A DNA stretch of 64,000 nt from Caballeronia temeraria (GTDB taxonomy: Bacteria; Pseudomonadota; Gammaproteobacteria; Burkholderiales; Burkholderiaceae): NCBI RefSeq assembly GCF_001544795.2, contig NZ_FCOI02000004.1, positions 62,001-126,000 of the forward strand. The letters are read 5' to 3'. Every line of letters begins with the position of its first letter. Position 1 is the stretch's first letter. The notes below the pieces were generated by a model, which saw only the letters and a program-made list of their open reading frames with translations, ran no database searches and was not told the origin of the DNA. Positions 1 to 8,854 of the stretch are shown piece after piece. Made by a program: the position numbers and the translations under genes.

Positions 1-14
1 TCCGCAAGTCAATA

Positions 15-27
15 TTATTAGTAATAA
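15..27. promoter_or_regulatory. Candidate operator 1 of the LacI-family regulator
   Basis: Odd-centred palindrome TTATTA-G-TAATAA upstream of the lacI-type gene. The overlapping stretch at 11-21 is the exact reverse complement of 1233-1243, inside the third candidate site. LacI repressors commonly bind short palindromes around their own promoter. Assignment to this regulator is inferred from position and similarity. Confidence 0.45.
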
Positions 28-84
28 CCAGTGAAAACCCTGATCAGAAATGACCAATAAACACGTGCTTTCCGCGTCGTTCAT

Positions 85-98
85 CACTAATATTAGTG
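85..98. promoter_or_regulatory. Candidate operator 2 (perfect palindrome CACTAATATTAGTG)
   Basis: A perfect 14-bp palindrome lies 66 bp before the chosen ATG of the lacI-type gene. Its CTAATATTAG core matches the CTAATA-A-TATTAG site at 1233-1245. Likely autoregulatory operator. Confidence 0.5.
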
Positions 99-163
99 GC
101 AAGTTTCTCCGGCCCGCGGGACGTGATCCGCGCAGAGTTCAGCCGCCCGATGCAGCACGCACA

Positions 164-1252
164 ATGAAAAAATCGACGCAACGCCGCCCGACGATGACCG
201 ACATCGCGAAGCTCACCGGAGTCTCGCAATCGACGGTATCGCTCGTGCTGAACAACGCGAGCGGCGCGAAGTTTTCCGACACCACGCGCGACAAGGTGCT
301 TCGCGCCGCGCAGGATCTCGGCTATCGCATGACGCAGCGCGAACCGGTCGCTCCGCTGCAAAGCCAGGGCGAACGCAATCTGATCGTCTATCTCGCCGAT
401 GAAATCTCGACGAGCCCGCATCCGGTCGTGAGCATCGACGGCGCGCGCGATGCCGCGTTCGCCAACGGCCGCATGCTCGCGGTCTATTCGACGCACGGCA
501 ACGCGGAGATCGAAGCGCGCGTGCTCGACGCGACGCTCGGCAATCCGAACGTGCTCGGCGTGATCTACGCGACCGTCTATACGCGCCGCGTCACGCTGCC
601 GGCGGTGCTCGCCAAGGTGCCGACGGTGCTGCTCAACTGCTATACGAGCGATGCCAGCGTGTCGTCGGTCGTGCCCGCGGAAGTCGCGGGCGGGCACACG
701 GCGACGGATCATCTGCTCGGCGCGGGTCACAAGCGCATCGGCTATATCAACGGCGAGCCGTGGCAGGACGCGGCGCGCGACCGCTTGAAGGGTTATCGGA
801 CCGCGCTCGCCACCGCCGACCTGCCGTTCGCGCCGGAACTCGTGCGCGACGGTGACTGGAGCCCCGGCACCGGCTTCGAGCAGACGCTCTCACTGATGCG
901 CGAGCCGAACCCGCCGACCGCGATCTTCTGCGCCAACGACCTGATGGCGCTCGGCGCGATCGAGGCGCTGAAGCAGCTCGGCCTGCGCGTACCCGACGAC
1001 GTTTCCGTGCTCGGCTACGACGATCAGGAAATCGCGCGGCATACGCATCCGCCGCTGTCCACTGTCGTGCTGCCGAACTACGAGCTCGGGCGTTGGGCAG
1101 TCGAAACGCTGCTGCAGGAAGAAGAGAACCGCGCCGCGGGCGCACCGGTAAGACGACGCACCGTAAAGCTCGACGGACCGCTGATCGAGCGCGGCTCGGT
1201 CAGGGAAATTACCGAGGTAAAGCAACTCGCAACTAATAATATTAGCGATTGA
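164..1252 (+). CDS. LacI-family transcriptional regulator
   Basis: A 362-residue sugar-responsive DNA-binding protein. The N-terminal helix-turn-helix (about residues 11-31, MTDIAKLTGVSQSTVSLVLN) is the canonical LacI signature and is followed by a periplasmic-binding-protein-like effector domain to the C-terminus. The ATG at 164 was chosen because it puts the HTH close to the N-terminus; an in-frame extension back to 50 would run through the candidate operator at 85-98. The gene lies directly upstream of a YtfQRT-YjfF-type sugar importer on the same strand, so it probably controls that operon and itself. Related AT-rich palindromes occur before the gene (15-27, 85-98) and over its last codons (1233-1245), just upstream of the importer. 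The sugar effector cannot be named from sequence. Confidence 0.9.
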   Translation: MKKSTQRRPTMTDIAKLTGVSQSTVSLVLNNASGAKFSDTTRDKVLRAAQDLGYRMTQREPVAPLQSQGERNLIVYLADEISTSPHPVVSIDGARDAAFANGRMLAVYSTHGNAEIEARVLDATLGNPNVLGVIYATVYTRRVTLPAVLAKVPTVLLNCYTSDASVSSVVPAEVAGGHTATDHLLGAGHKRIGYINGEPWQDAARDRLKGYRTALATADLPFAPELVRDGDWSPGTGFEQTLSLMREPNPPTAIFCANDLMALGAIEALKQLGLRVPDDVSVLGYDDQEIARHTHPPLSTVVLPNYELGRWAVETLLQEEENRAAGAPVRRRTVKLDGPLIERGSVREITEVKQLATNNISD

Positions 1253-1260
1253 CCGCTAAT
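1233..1260. promoter_or_regulatory. Candidate operator 3 before the sugar ABC operon
   Basis: CTAATA-A-TATTAG (1233-1245) is an odd-centred palindrome overlapping the end of the lacI-type gene. It overlaps a second inverted repeat, ATTAGCG-N6-CGCTAAT (1241-1260). Both lie about 110-140 bp upstream of the binding-protein ATG, where a repressor could block the importer promoter. The 10-mer CGCTAATAAA starting at 1254 recurs upstream of the porin gene (complement of 18622-18631). Confidence 0.5.
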
Positions 1261-1371
1261 AAACCGCGATGAAATAATCGCCGAAGTTCGCATTACTCTC
1301 GCAGCAGGCAGACCGGGCAACACAAGCATCGGCACTACTAGAAAAAGGCAAACCATCCCTTGGAGGAAGAC

Positions 1372-2379
1372 ATGCTGTCGCTAGAGAAGAAATCGCGCCC
1401 GGGCCTGCGCCCGCTCGCTGCCGCACTGACCGCACTGACGCTCGCGTCCGGCTTCACCGCCGCCCACGCCGCCGACGACGGCCTGCCGAAGATCCCGAAC
1501 AAGAAACCCCTGAAGGTCGGCTTCGCGCAGACCGAGAGCAATAATCCGTGGCGTCTCGCGGAAACGAAAAGCTTCAGGGACATCGCGGCCAAATGCGGCT
1601 GGCAGGTGGTCATGACCGACGCCAACAGCTCGGCCGCCAAACAGGTCTCGGACATTCAGAGCATGATCGCGCAACACGTCGATCTGCTCGTGTTCCCGCC
1701 GCGCGAAGAAAAGCCGCTGGTGCCGGTCGTGATGCAGGCGAAGAAAGCGGGCATCCCGGTGATTCTCGTCGACCGCAACATCGATCAGTCGATGGCGAAG
1801 GCGGGCAAGGACTACATCACGTTCATCGGCTCCGATTTCATCGATCAAGGTCAGCGCGCCGCGAACTGGCTCGTGAAGGCGACCAACGGCAAGGCGACCA
1901 TCATCGAACTGGAAGGCTCGACGGGCGCGTCCGCCGCGAACGATCGCAAGAAAGGCTTCGACGATGTCATCGCGAAGAACCCGGGCATGAAGATCGTCGC
2001 GTCGCAGAGCGGCGACTTCGCGCGCGACAAGGGACGTCAGGTGATGGAGACGCTGCTGCAGGCGCACCCCGACGTGACCGCGGTCTATGCGCACAACGAC
2101 GAGATGGCGCTCGGCGCGATCGCCGCGATCAAGGCGGCGGGCAAGCAGCCCGGCAAGGACATCGTTCTCGTGACGATCGACGGCACCAAGGGCGGCCTCG
2201 AAGCCATCAAGGCGGGCGAGCTCGGCGCGAGCGTGCAGTCGAGCCCGTTCTTCGGCCCGCTCGCGTGCGACGTCGCGCAGAAGTATGCGAAGGGCGAGAC
2301 GGTTCCGCCATGGGTGAAGGTCTCGGATCGCTTCTACGACAAGAGCAACGTCGACGAGAGCATGAAGTACGGGTACTGA
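1372..2379 (+). CDS. ytfQ: Periplasmic sugar-binding protein, YtfQ-type (galactofuranose-like)
   Basis: A 335-residue ABC importer receptor. Start at ATG 1372, preceded by a strong GGAGGA ribosome-binding site (1362-1367). A signal peptide of about 33 residues ends in TAAHA. The mature protein resembles E. coli YtfQ along its length: a start like LKVGFAQTESNNPWR, then DRNID, GSTGASAANDRKKGF, SQSGDFARDKG, VYAHNDEMALGAI and a C-terminal KYGY. It is followed by the matching ATPase and two permeases in the order ytfQ-ytfR-ytfT-yjfF. E. coli YtfQ binds furanose forms of galactose. The substrate here could be another furanose or pentose, so the exact ligand is an inference. Confidence 0.85.
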   Translation: MLSLEKKSRPGLRPLAAALTALTLASGFTAAHAADDGLPKIPNKKPLKVGFAQTESNNPWRLAETKSFRDIAAKCGWQVVMTDANSSAAKQVSDIQSMIAQHVDLLVFPPREEKPLVPVVMQAKKAGIPVILVDRNIDQSMAKAGKDYITFIGSDFIDQGQRAANWLVKATNGKATIIELEGSTGASAANDRKKGFDDVIAKNPGMKIVASQSGDFARDKGRQVMETLLQAHPDVTAVYAHNDEMALGAIAAIKAAGKQPGKDIVLVTIDGTKGGLEAIKAGELGASVQSSPFFGPLACDVAQKYAKGETVPPWVKVSDRFYDKSNVDESMKYGY

Positions 2380-2451
2380 GCGAAGCGTGTGTGACTTGCG
2401 GGCGCCCGATGAACCAAGGCGCTCGCTTTTTCATTTCGACGGACGGCACGC

Positions 2452-4017
2452 ATGGCTCAGACTCCCCTTCTCGACATGCAGGACATCGACATCACGTTCG
2501 GCGGCGTCACGGCGCTCAAGCGCGCGCGCCTCACCGTTGCGGCGGGCGAAGTGCATGCGCTCATCGGCCAGAACGGCGCGGGCAAGTCGACGCTCATCAA
2601 GATTCTCACGGGCGCGTATCGCAAGAGCGCGGGCACGATTCGCTTCGATGGCCGCGAGATCGATTTCCGCACGCCGAAGGAAGCGCGCGAAGCAGGCATC
2701 AGCACGATCTATCAGGAGATCAATCTCGTGCCATTCCGCTCGGTCGCCGAGAACATTTTTCTCGGGCGCGAGCCGCGCCGCTTCGGTCTCATCGACTGGA
2801 AGACGGTGCAACGGCGCGCCAGCGACCTGCTCGAATCGTTCGGATTACGAATCGATGTGAAGAAACCCGTGCGCGAATATTCCACCGCAATCCAGCAAAT
2901 GGTGGCGCTCGCGCGCGCGGTGTCGTCGGATGCGAAGATGGTCATCATGGACGAATCGACGTCATCGCTCGACGAACGCGAAGTCGAGCTGCTCTTCACC
3001 GTCGTGCGCCGCCTGCGTGACGACGGGCGCGCGGTCATCTTCGTGTCGCATCGGCTCGATGAACTGTATGCGCTATGTGATCGCGTCACCGTGATGCGCG
3101 ACGGGCAAACCGTCGCCGAAAGCGCGCTGCATGAGATGGACAAGCTGAAGCTCGTCACGACGATGCTCGGCCGCACGCTCGCCGCCGTCGTGCACGACGA
3201 CAGCGCAGTGAAGGAAGCGAATCTCGCGAAGCGCGGTCCGGTCGCGCTCGCGGCGCAAGGGCTCGCGGCGGGCGCGAAAGTCACCGACGTGTCGCTCGAT
3301 GTGCACGCGGGCGAAGCCGTCGGCCTCGCGGGGTTGCTCGGCTCGGGCCGCACGGAAACCATGCGCCTGCTCTTCGGCGCGGATCGTCCCGCGAAGGGCA
3401 CGGTTTCGGTCGGGGGCGAGCACGCCGCGTTCAAATCGCCGAAGGATGCGATCGCGCGCGGCATCGCTTATCTGACCGAAGACCGCAAGGCCGAAGGCAT
3501 CGTGCCGGAGCTGTCCGTGCGTGACAACCTCACGCTCGTCTGCATGCCTGCGTTGACGAAACGCGGTGTCGTCGATGTCGCGAAGCAGCGCGAGATCGTC
3601 GACGGTTTTATCGAATCGCTCGGCATCAAGTTGCGCTCGCCCGATCAGCCGATACGCGAACTATCGGGCGGCAATCAGCAGAAGGTACTGCTCGCGCGCT
3701 GGCTCGCGACGCACCCTCGCCTCTTGCTGCTCGACGAACCCACACGCGGCATCGATGTGGGCGCGAAAGCCGATGTCGCGAAGATCGTGCGCGAATTGCG
3801 CGATGCCGGGCTGGCGGTGCTGCTGTCCGCATCGGAACTGGAAGAGCTCACGGCGGTTGCCGATCGCGCGGTCGTGATACGCGACGGCGAGACGGTCGCG
3901 CAACTCGACGGCGCGCAGATGAACGAGGCGTCGATCATGGACGCGATCGCCTACGGCGCGGGAGAACAATCGACGCTGGCGGAAGCGGTGGAATCGACGG
4001 CGCGGGGAAGCGAATGA
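2452..4017 (+). CDS. ytfR: Sugar ABC transporter ATP-binding protein, YtfR/RbsA-type (two cassettes)
   Basis: A 521-residue cytoplasmic ATPase with two tandem cassettes. Cassette 1 has an intact Walker A (GQNGAGKST, residues 39-47) but a diverged signature (STAIQQMVALARA where family members have SxGQQQ). Cassette 2 has a degenerate Walker A (GLLGSGRTE) but a canonical LSGGNQQK and LLLDEPTRGID. One strong and one weak nucleotide site is typical of RbsA-type transporters. The gene is 72 bp after the binding protein; its stop overlaps the start of the next gene (ATGATGA at 4014-4020), so translation is coupled. Confidence 0.9.
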   Translation: MAQTPLLDMQDIDITFGGVTALKRARLTVAAGEVHALIGQNGAGKSTLIKILTGAYRKSAGTIRFDGREIDFRTPKEAREAGISTIYQEINLVPFRSVAENIFLGREPRRFGLIDWKTVQRRASDLLESFGLRIDVKKPVREYSTAIQQMVALARAVSSDAKMVIMDESTSSLDEREVELLFTVVRRLRDDGRAVIFVSHRLDELYALCDRVTVMRDGQTVAESALHEMDKLKLVTTMLGRTLAAVVHDDSAVKEANLAKRGPVALAAQGLAAGAKVTDVSLDVHAGEAVGLAGLLGSGRTETMRLLFGADRPAKGTVSVGGEHAAFKSPKDAIARGIAYLTEDRKAEGIVPELSVRDNLTLVCMPALTKRGVVDVAKQREIVDGFIESLGIKLRSPDQPIRELSGGNQQKVLLARWLATHPRLLLLDEPTRGIDVGAKADVAKIVRELRDAGLAVLLSASELEELTAVADRAVVIRDGETVAQLDGAQMNEASIMDAIAYGAGEQSTLAEAVESTARGSE

Positions 4018-5000
4018 TGATCGACAAGACGCAACCGGCCGCCTCCTTGACGCAGACGCCGCCCGTGAAGAAGAAACGCGCCGTTGCGATTCAGCGCGAA
4101 GTCGCCGTGCTGCTCGCGATGATCGTCTTCAATCTGATCTTCACGCAGCACTTCGTGTCGTTGCAGACGTTCAACGTGAATCTCACGCAGGTGGTGACGA
4201 TCGTGATCGTCGGCATCGGCATGACGCTCGTCGTCGCGACGGGTGGGATCGATTTGTCGGTGGGCGCATCGATGGCGATTGCCGGTGCGCTTGCGCCGAT
4301 GCTCTTCATGAATATCGCGGGGCCGCTTGGCATCGTGCTCGCCTTCACGCTGCCGATTCTGGCCGCCGCCGCATGCGGCGTGTTCAACGGCTTTCTCGTG
4401 ACGAGGCTGAATGTACAGCCGATCGTCGCGACGCTCGTGCTTTTCATCGCGGGTCGCGGCATTGCGCAGGTTGTCACGGACGGCAGCCTGCAGGCGTTCA
4501 CCAATCCCGCGTTTCAGTGGATCGCGCTCGGCAAGGTCGCGGGCGTGCCCTTCCAGATCCTGTTGATGCTCGCGCTCGTCGCGCTCTTTACGTGGATCGT
4601 GCGCAAGACGTTGTTCGGCAAGTTCCTCGTCGTGACGGGCGGCAACGAGGACGCCGCGTATCTTTCCGGCATTCCGACCGCGCGCGTGAAGATGATCGCG
4701 TACACGGTCTGCGCCGCGCTCGCCGGATTGGCGGGCCTCATATCGATCTCGGTGAATTCGTCGTCGGATGCGAACGTCGTGGGTCTCGGCGTCGAACTCG
4801 ATGCGATTGCTGCGGTCGCGGTCGGCGGCACGGCGTTGACCGGCGGCAAGGCGTATATCACGGGCACGCTGATCGGCGCGCTCATCATTCAATTGCTGCG
4901 CTATACGTTGCTCGCGCACGGCATTCCGGACGCGGCAGCGCTTGTGCTGAAGGCTGCGATCATCATCGTTGCGGTGTATGTGCAACGCAAGCGGGGATGA
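4014..5000 (+). CDS. ytfT: Sugar ABC transporter permease, YtfT-type
   Basis: A 328-residue inner-membrane permease of the BPD_transp_2 (RbsC-like) family, with about eight to ten hydrophobic segments. The family motif ATGGIDLSVGASMAIAGA lies near residue 75, and GIPTARVKMIAYTVCAALAG in the second half. The first ATG (4014) overlaps the TGA of the ATPase gene. It pairs with the following YjfF-like permease to form the heteromeric channel, as in E. coli YtfT/YjfF. Confidence 0.88.
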   Translation: MMIDKTQPAASLTQTPPVKKKRAVAIQREVAVLLAMIVFNLIFTQHFVSLQTFNVNLTQVVTIVIVGIGMTLVVATGGIDLSVGASMAIAGALAPMLFMNIAGPLGIVLAFTLPILAAAACGVFNGFLVTRLNVQPIVATLVLFIAGRGIAQVVTDGSLQAFTNPAFQWIALGKVAGVPFQILLMLALVALFTWIVRKTLFGKFLVVTGGNEDAAYLSGIPTARVKMIAYTVCAALAGLAGLISISVNSSSDANVVGLGVELDAIAAVAVGGTALTGGKAYITGTLIGALIIQLLRYTLLAHGIPDAAALVLKAAIIIVAVYVQRKRG

Positions 5001-5007
5001 CTCGACC

Positions 5008-5961
5008 ATGAAGAAGAACCTGCCCATCCTGATCGCGCTTGCCGCGTTGCTCGTGCTCGGCGTCACGCGTTACGAGCATTTCGCCGATGCGTACAACATC
5101 ACGTCGTTCTGGCGTTACAACTCGATGTTCTTGCTGATATCGATCGGCATGGCGTTCGTCATCATCACGGGCGGCATCGATCTTTCCGTGGGCGCGGTTG
5201 CGGCGCTGGCGAGTGTCGTGTCTGCGCTCGTGAGTCCGCATGGCGGTGTGGCCGCCGTGCTCGCCGGGTCGTTTGCGGGACTCGCGGTGGGCGTGCTCAA
5301 CGGGCTCGTCATCACGCATATGCGCATCTTGCCGTTTATCGTCACGCTTGCGACGAGCCTCGGCGCGCATGGTCTCGCGCTTTTGCTCGGGCATAACGAT
5401 GCGGTGGGCATTTCGTCGGATACGAACTTCGCTGCATTCGGACAGGGCGATCTGTTCGGGTTGCCGATTCCTGGCATCGTGTCGGCGGTGGCGGCGTTGC
5501 TTGGGTGGATCGCGCTGCGCAGTTCGCGGTTTGGGCGGCATGCGCTTGCCATCGGCGGAAGTGAGGAAGCTTCTCGCTTGATGGGATTGAATGTGGATCG
5601 CACGCTCGTTGTGGTCTATGCGGTGAGCGGCTTGCTTGCCGGGATCGCCGGCGCGATTCTCGCCGCGCAGTTCGGCGCGGGGCAGCCTAATGAAGGCGTC
5701 GGTTGGGAACTGTTCGCGATATCCGCCGTTGTGCTCGGGGGCACGCGATTGACCGGTGGTGATGGATCGATTGCGATGACCATCGCAGGGGTTGCTCTGC
5801 TTGGGCTCGTTTTTAACCTTCTTAACTTCGAAAACGGACTCGGGTTTATCTCGCTTTCGGCTTACTGGCAGTCGGTGATTCGTGGGTTGTTTTTGTTGCT
5901 TGTCATTGTGTTGCAGGCTCGGGTTTTGAGGGGGAAGAAAGCCGTTGTCGTGGCGCATTAA
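5008..5961 (+). CDS. yjfF: Sugar ABC transporter permease, YjfF-type
   Basis: A 317-residue inner-membrane permease homologous to the preceding one, with TGGIDLSVGAVAAL, a central SRFGRHALAIGGSEEASRLM and the C-terminal LGGTRLTGGDGS region. Start at ATG 5008, giving a hydrophobic N-terminus (MKKNLPILIALAALLVLGV); in-frame upstream codons would add residues overlapping ytfT. It is the last gene of the importer operon. The 3' third has visibly lower GC than the operon start, and the gene runs into the inverted-repeat element 14 bp after its stop. Confidence 0.88.
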   Translation: MKKNLPILIALAALLVLGVTRYEHFADAYNITSFWRYNSMFLLISIGMAFVIITGGIDLSVGAVAALASVVSALVSPHGGVAAVLAGSFAGLAVGVLNGLVITHMRILPFIVTLATSLGAHGLALLLGHNDAVGISSDTNFAAFGQGDLFGLPIPGIVSAVAALLGWIALRSSRFGRHALAIGGSEEASRLMGLNVDRTLVVVYAVSGLLAGIAGAILAAQFGAGQPNEGVGWELFAISAVVLGGTRLTGGDGSIAMTIAGVALLGLVFNLLNFENGLGFISLSAYWQSVIRGLFLLLVIVLQARVLRGKKAVVVAH

Positions 5962-5975
5962 GTTGATGCGCTTCT

Positions 5976-6181
5976 GTGGAATCCTGCTTTGTTATCGGTC
6001 TATTGGCTCTGCCCCTGTGCGGGGCGGCAGTCACTTTCTTTGCTGCTGCAAAGAAAGTAACCATAGAAAGCAGCTCGTTAGGCCCGCGGTCACACGCAAT
6101 TTGGGTAGTTCTCTCGTCCACGGTGGCACTCGCCTAAAGAGTGCCCTCATCACAATCACCCGGCTTGGCTCGCGCACGGTC
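5976..6181 (+). repeat. Left arm of a 633-bp long inverted-repeat element
   Basis: This ~205-bp arm is, with scattered mismatches, the reverse complement of 6402-6608. Shared landmarks are GTGGAATCCT at the outer end, CGGTCTATT, TGCCCCTGTGCGGGGCGGCA, TTTGCTGCTGCAAAG (itself a hairpin), CTCGCCTAAAGAGTGCCCTC and CGCGCACGGTC at the inner end. Short open frames inside it show no coding support. From memory, similar repeats that spell FFAAAKKVTAAP when translated are scattered through Burkholderiaceae genomes. Probably a non-coding extragenic repeat. Confidence 0.8.
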
Positions 6182-6401
6182 CGCCACCCGAAACCCTTAA
6201 GCACATTGGTTCAGCACGAAACAGCTCCGGCACAGCGCTCCGCGCTGCCGCCGGGTCTACAAGGGAAACCAACCAGCGGCACGTGCAGTGAGATAGAAGT
6301 GTTAGCAAGGAAGCACGCACCGACCAGATTGACCCATCGGCCGCGAAGCGGGCTGGAGCAATGTGGTGCTGAACCAGCAAGTAAAGCGGTGCGATGTGAC
6401 A

Positions 6402-6608
6402 GACCGTGCGCGATCCAAGCCCGGTTGGGCCTACGAGGGCACTCTTTAGGCGAGTGCCATCTCGAACGAGAGTACTACCCAAACTACGTGTGACCGCGGG
6501 CCTGAACGAGCTGCTTTCTTTGGTTACTTTCTTTGCAGCAGCAAAGAAAGTGACTGCCGCCCCGCACAGGGGCAGTGCTAATAGACCGAAATGAATTCAG
6601 GATTCCAC
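6402..6608 (-). repeat. Right arm of the 633-bp long inverted-repeat element
   Basis: Near-complete reverse complement of 5976-6181. The 220 bp between the arms (6182-6401) keep only weak mirrored similarity (for example GGTTCAGCAC and its neighbours), suggesting a once larger palindrome that has decayed at its centre. The element sits between the 3' ends of the yjfF-like gene and the convergent transporter gene, so its transcript would fold into a long stem usable as a bidirectional terminator. Confidence 0.8.
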
Positions 6609-6633
6609 ATAAACACCGCAAGCCCAAAAAAAA

Positions 6634-8037
6634 TCAAGCATGCCGATGCTCCGGCAACCTCTCACGAGTAACATCCCGAGCCACTTCCTTAATCCCAGGA
6701 ATCCCCCGCCCACGCAACGAGCACCCAACAGTCTCGGTAACGAACAACAAAGCAACAGCACCCACCGCACAAGCCCCCATCATGTAATAAGCCGGCACCA
6801 GCGTGCTCCCTGTCCGCCCGATGAGCCAATCGGTGACCATCGGCGCGGTGCCTCCGAAGATCGACGTCGACAGGTTATAGGCGATCGCCATCCCCGCATA
6901 ACGCGCCTGCGTAGGAAACATCGCCGGAAACATCGCCGAGATGCTCGCAAGCTGCGGCACATAGAGCAGCCCCAGCACGCCAAGTCCAATGAGCGCACCC
7001 GCAATGCCATGCGACATCAGCGTGAACATCGGCACGGCCGCAACGAAGATGCCGACAAGCGAGATCCACCACACCTTCTTACGGCCGACGCGATCCGAAA
7101 GCGCACCCGCAAACGGCAGCAGCACCATCATCGACAACATGCCGATGAGCGGCAGCAACAACGACATGTTGTCGCTCATGCCCAGTTCCTTCTTCATGAA
7201 CGTCGGCATATAGGCGAGCAGCACGTAATTCACCACATTGAGCGCGACCACGAGGCCGCTCAGCAGCAGCAACGGCTTCCAGTAGTTCGCGAACAGTTCG
7301 CGCAGCGGCACGCCCGCGTCATGCTCGCGCTCCGCCACTTCGGCGCATTCGCGAAACACCGGCGTATCTTCCATCTTCGAGCGCAGATACAGTCCGATCA
7401 AACCAAGCGGCGCCGCGACGAGAAACGGCAGGCGCCAGCCCCACGAATGCATCGCATCGTTGCCGAGCAGAACCGAGCAGCCCAGCATCAGGAACGCGCC
7501 GAGCGAGAAGCCCGCCAGCGTGCCGAATTCGAGGAAGCTGCCGCAGAAACCGCGCTTGTGATCGGGCGCGTATTCGGCCATGAAGGTCGCCGCGCCGCCA
7601 TACTCGCCGCCCGTCGAAAAACCCTGAATCATGCGCAACGCAACGAGCGCCACAGGCGCCCATATGCCGATGCTCCCATACGACGGCAACACGCCGACAA
7701 GCAACGTCGCCATCGACATGATGATGATCGTCAGCGCGAGCACATGCTTGCGGCCGAGGCGGTCGCCGAGCGGTCCCCAGAAGAGTCCGCCGAGCGGACG
7801 CACGAGAAACGAAATGGCGAACGTGGCGAGCGCGAACAACGTGGCCTGCGCGGTGCTGCCGGGAAATAGCGCGGCTGAAATATAGGTGAGGCCATAACTG
7901 TAGATGCCGTAGTCGAACCACTCGGTCGCATTGCCGATGGCCGAGGCGGCCATCGCACGTCTGATCGACGCGGACGACGGCGTCTGACCGGACGCCGCCT
8001 GTTGGCCCTGTCTCGTGGATGGTTGCACGTAACTCAT
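6634..8037 (-). CDS. MFS transporter, metabolite:H+ symporter (ProP/ShiA-like)
   Basis: A 467-residue inner-membrane transporter with twelve predicted segments. Hallmarks of the MHS subfamily are IGNATEWFDYGIYSYGL near residue 35, RPLGGLFWGPLGDRLGRK after helix 2, and GFSTGGEYGGAATFMAEYAP in the first half. The ATG at 8037 (MSYVQPS) was chosen because the longer frame adds a basic, non-membrane stretch. Substrates in this family include proline/betaine, alpha-ketoglutarate, shikimate and citrate; none can be chosen here. It stands alone, convergent with the sugar importer across the inverted repeat. Confidence 0.87.
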   Translation of the reverse strand: MSYVQPSTRQGQQAASGQTPSSASIRRAMAASAIGNATEWFDYGIYSYGLTYISAALFPGSTAQATLFALATFAISFLVRPLGGLFWGPLGDRLGRKHVLALTIIIMSMATLLVGVLPSYGSIGIWAPVALVALRMIQGFSTGGEYGGAATFMAEYAPDHKRGFCGSFLEFGTLAGFSLGAFLMLGCSVLLGNDAMHSWGWRLPFLVAAPLGLIGLYLRSKMEDTPVFRECAEVAEREHDAGVPLRELFANYWKPLLLLSGLVVALNVVNYVLLAYMPTFMKKELGMSDNMSLLLPLIGMLSMMVLLPFAGALSDRVGRKKVWWISLVGIFVAAVPMFTLMSHGIAGALIGLGVLGLLYVPQLASISAMFPAMFPTQARYAGMAIAYNLSTSIFGGTAPMVTDWLIGRTGSTLVPAYYMMGACAVGAVALLFVTETVGCSLRGRGIPGIKEVARDVTRERLPEHRHA

Positions 8038-8304
8038 ATTCGTCTTCCGGATGCGTCGATGACCCGGTGCTGCGTTCGCGTTCGCGCGCCAGCACCGCCT
8101 TGAGGTCAAGATACAGACGCACGCCGCTTGCCTCGCATGTCCTAGGACGATCAGATCGCTGGGGTTTTCCCCGAAGCGCCGGCCATTCTTGCCGATCCGC
8201 CCTGCGATGCACGGGGCTTTCTACCGCGAAGCCTGCTGCGTGCGTCTATCGGCGCGCATGCGGCATACCCGCTCAGCGTGTCATAAGACAATGCACGGCA
8301 ACCA

Positions 8305-8571
8305 TCAGGGTTCGGGATTGGAGAGATCCGCGGCGACGATCCGCTGGCCGAGCGCTTCCGCAGCGCGACGCGCATCCTCGCTCGATTCGAATGGTCCAAT
8401 GGTCTCGCAGCCATCGAACGGGTAGAGCACGCGCTTGTCGCGCTTTCTCACGACTTTGAGCGTGCCGATGTGCATGCCCGTCGCATTCACCACGTACGAT
8501 GCGTAGACATCGAAGTCTTCGTGCGCGCCTGCGCCGGATGTGGGTGGGGCTTTCGGCATCGGTCTGGACAT
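8305..8571 (-). CDS. Small conserved hypothetical protein
   Basis: An 88-residue soluble protein with a plausible compact fold: YASYVVNATGMHIGTLKVVRK, then RVLYPFDGCETIGPF and a helical end DARRAAEALGQRIVAADL. It resembles small Burkholderiaceae proteins that I recall being annotated as a DUF (possibly DUF6723), but this is from memory. ATG 8571 (MSRPMPK) is used; a GTG at 8598 adds nine residues and neither has a clear ribosome-binding site. The 267 bp between it and the transporter hold no convincing gene. Confidence 0.6.
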   Translation of the reverse strand: MSRPMPKAPPTSGAGAHEDFDVYASYVVNATGMHIGTLKVVRKRDKRVLYPFDGCETIGPFESSEDARRAAEALGQRIVAADLSNPEP

Positions 8572-8854
8572 GGGTTCGCTTGAGTCATACAGGCGCACGA
8601 GAGCTCATGTACCTGTTATCGATTTTTAAGCGACACATCTAGCAAAGGCCGTGCCGCGCGGGCGGCGAGCTGCATGCGCGGCTTCAGACAGAAAGGCCGG
8701 CAGAAATCGATGCACGTTCCGTGCGAGAATCCGAAATCGTTCGCCCTCGCGTCCGAACACGCCAAATATGAACGATTCAAATCCCGATACCGGCTCCGTC
8801 CCTAGCCAATCCGCGCCGCCCCATCGAGAGATCGGGCAAGGAGATCATCCGTCG

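Noticed and set aside
2380-2450. Attenuating terminator between the sugar-binding protein and the ATPase gene
   Set aside because: AGCGA (2379-2383) and TCGCTTTTT (2423-2431) could pair, but the stem is only 5 bp with a ~40-base loop. Too weak to list.
5945-6493. Open frame of 182 codons inside the inverted-repeat element
   Set aside because: It spans the left arm and the centre, has no ribosome-binding site or domain-like composition, and the mirrored arm gives equally long unrelated frames. The DNA is better explained as a non-coding repeat.
8110-8304. Possible small gene or relic between the MHS transporter and the small hypothetical protein
   Set aside because: Frames in both directions lack start signals and recognisable motifs; treated as leader DNA.
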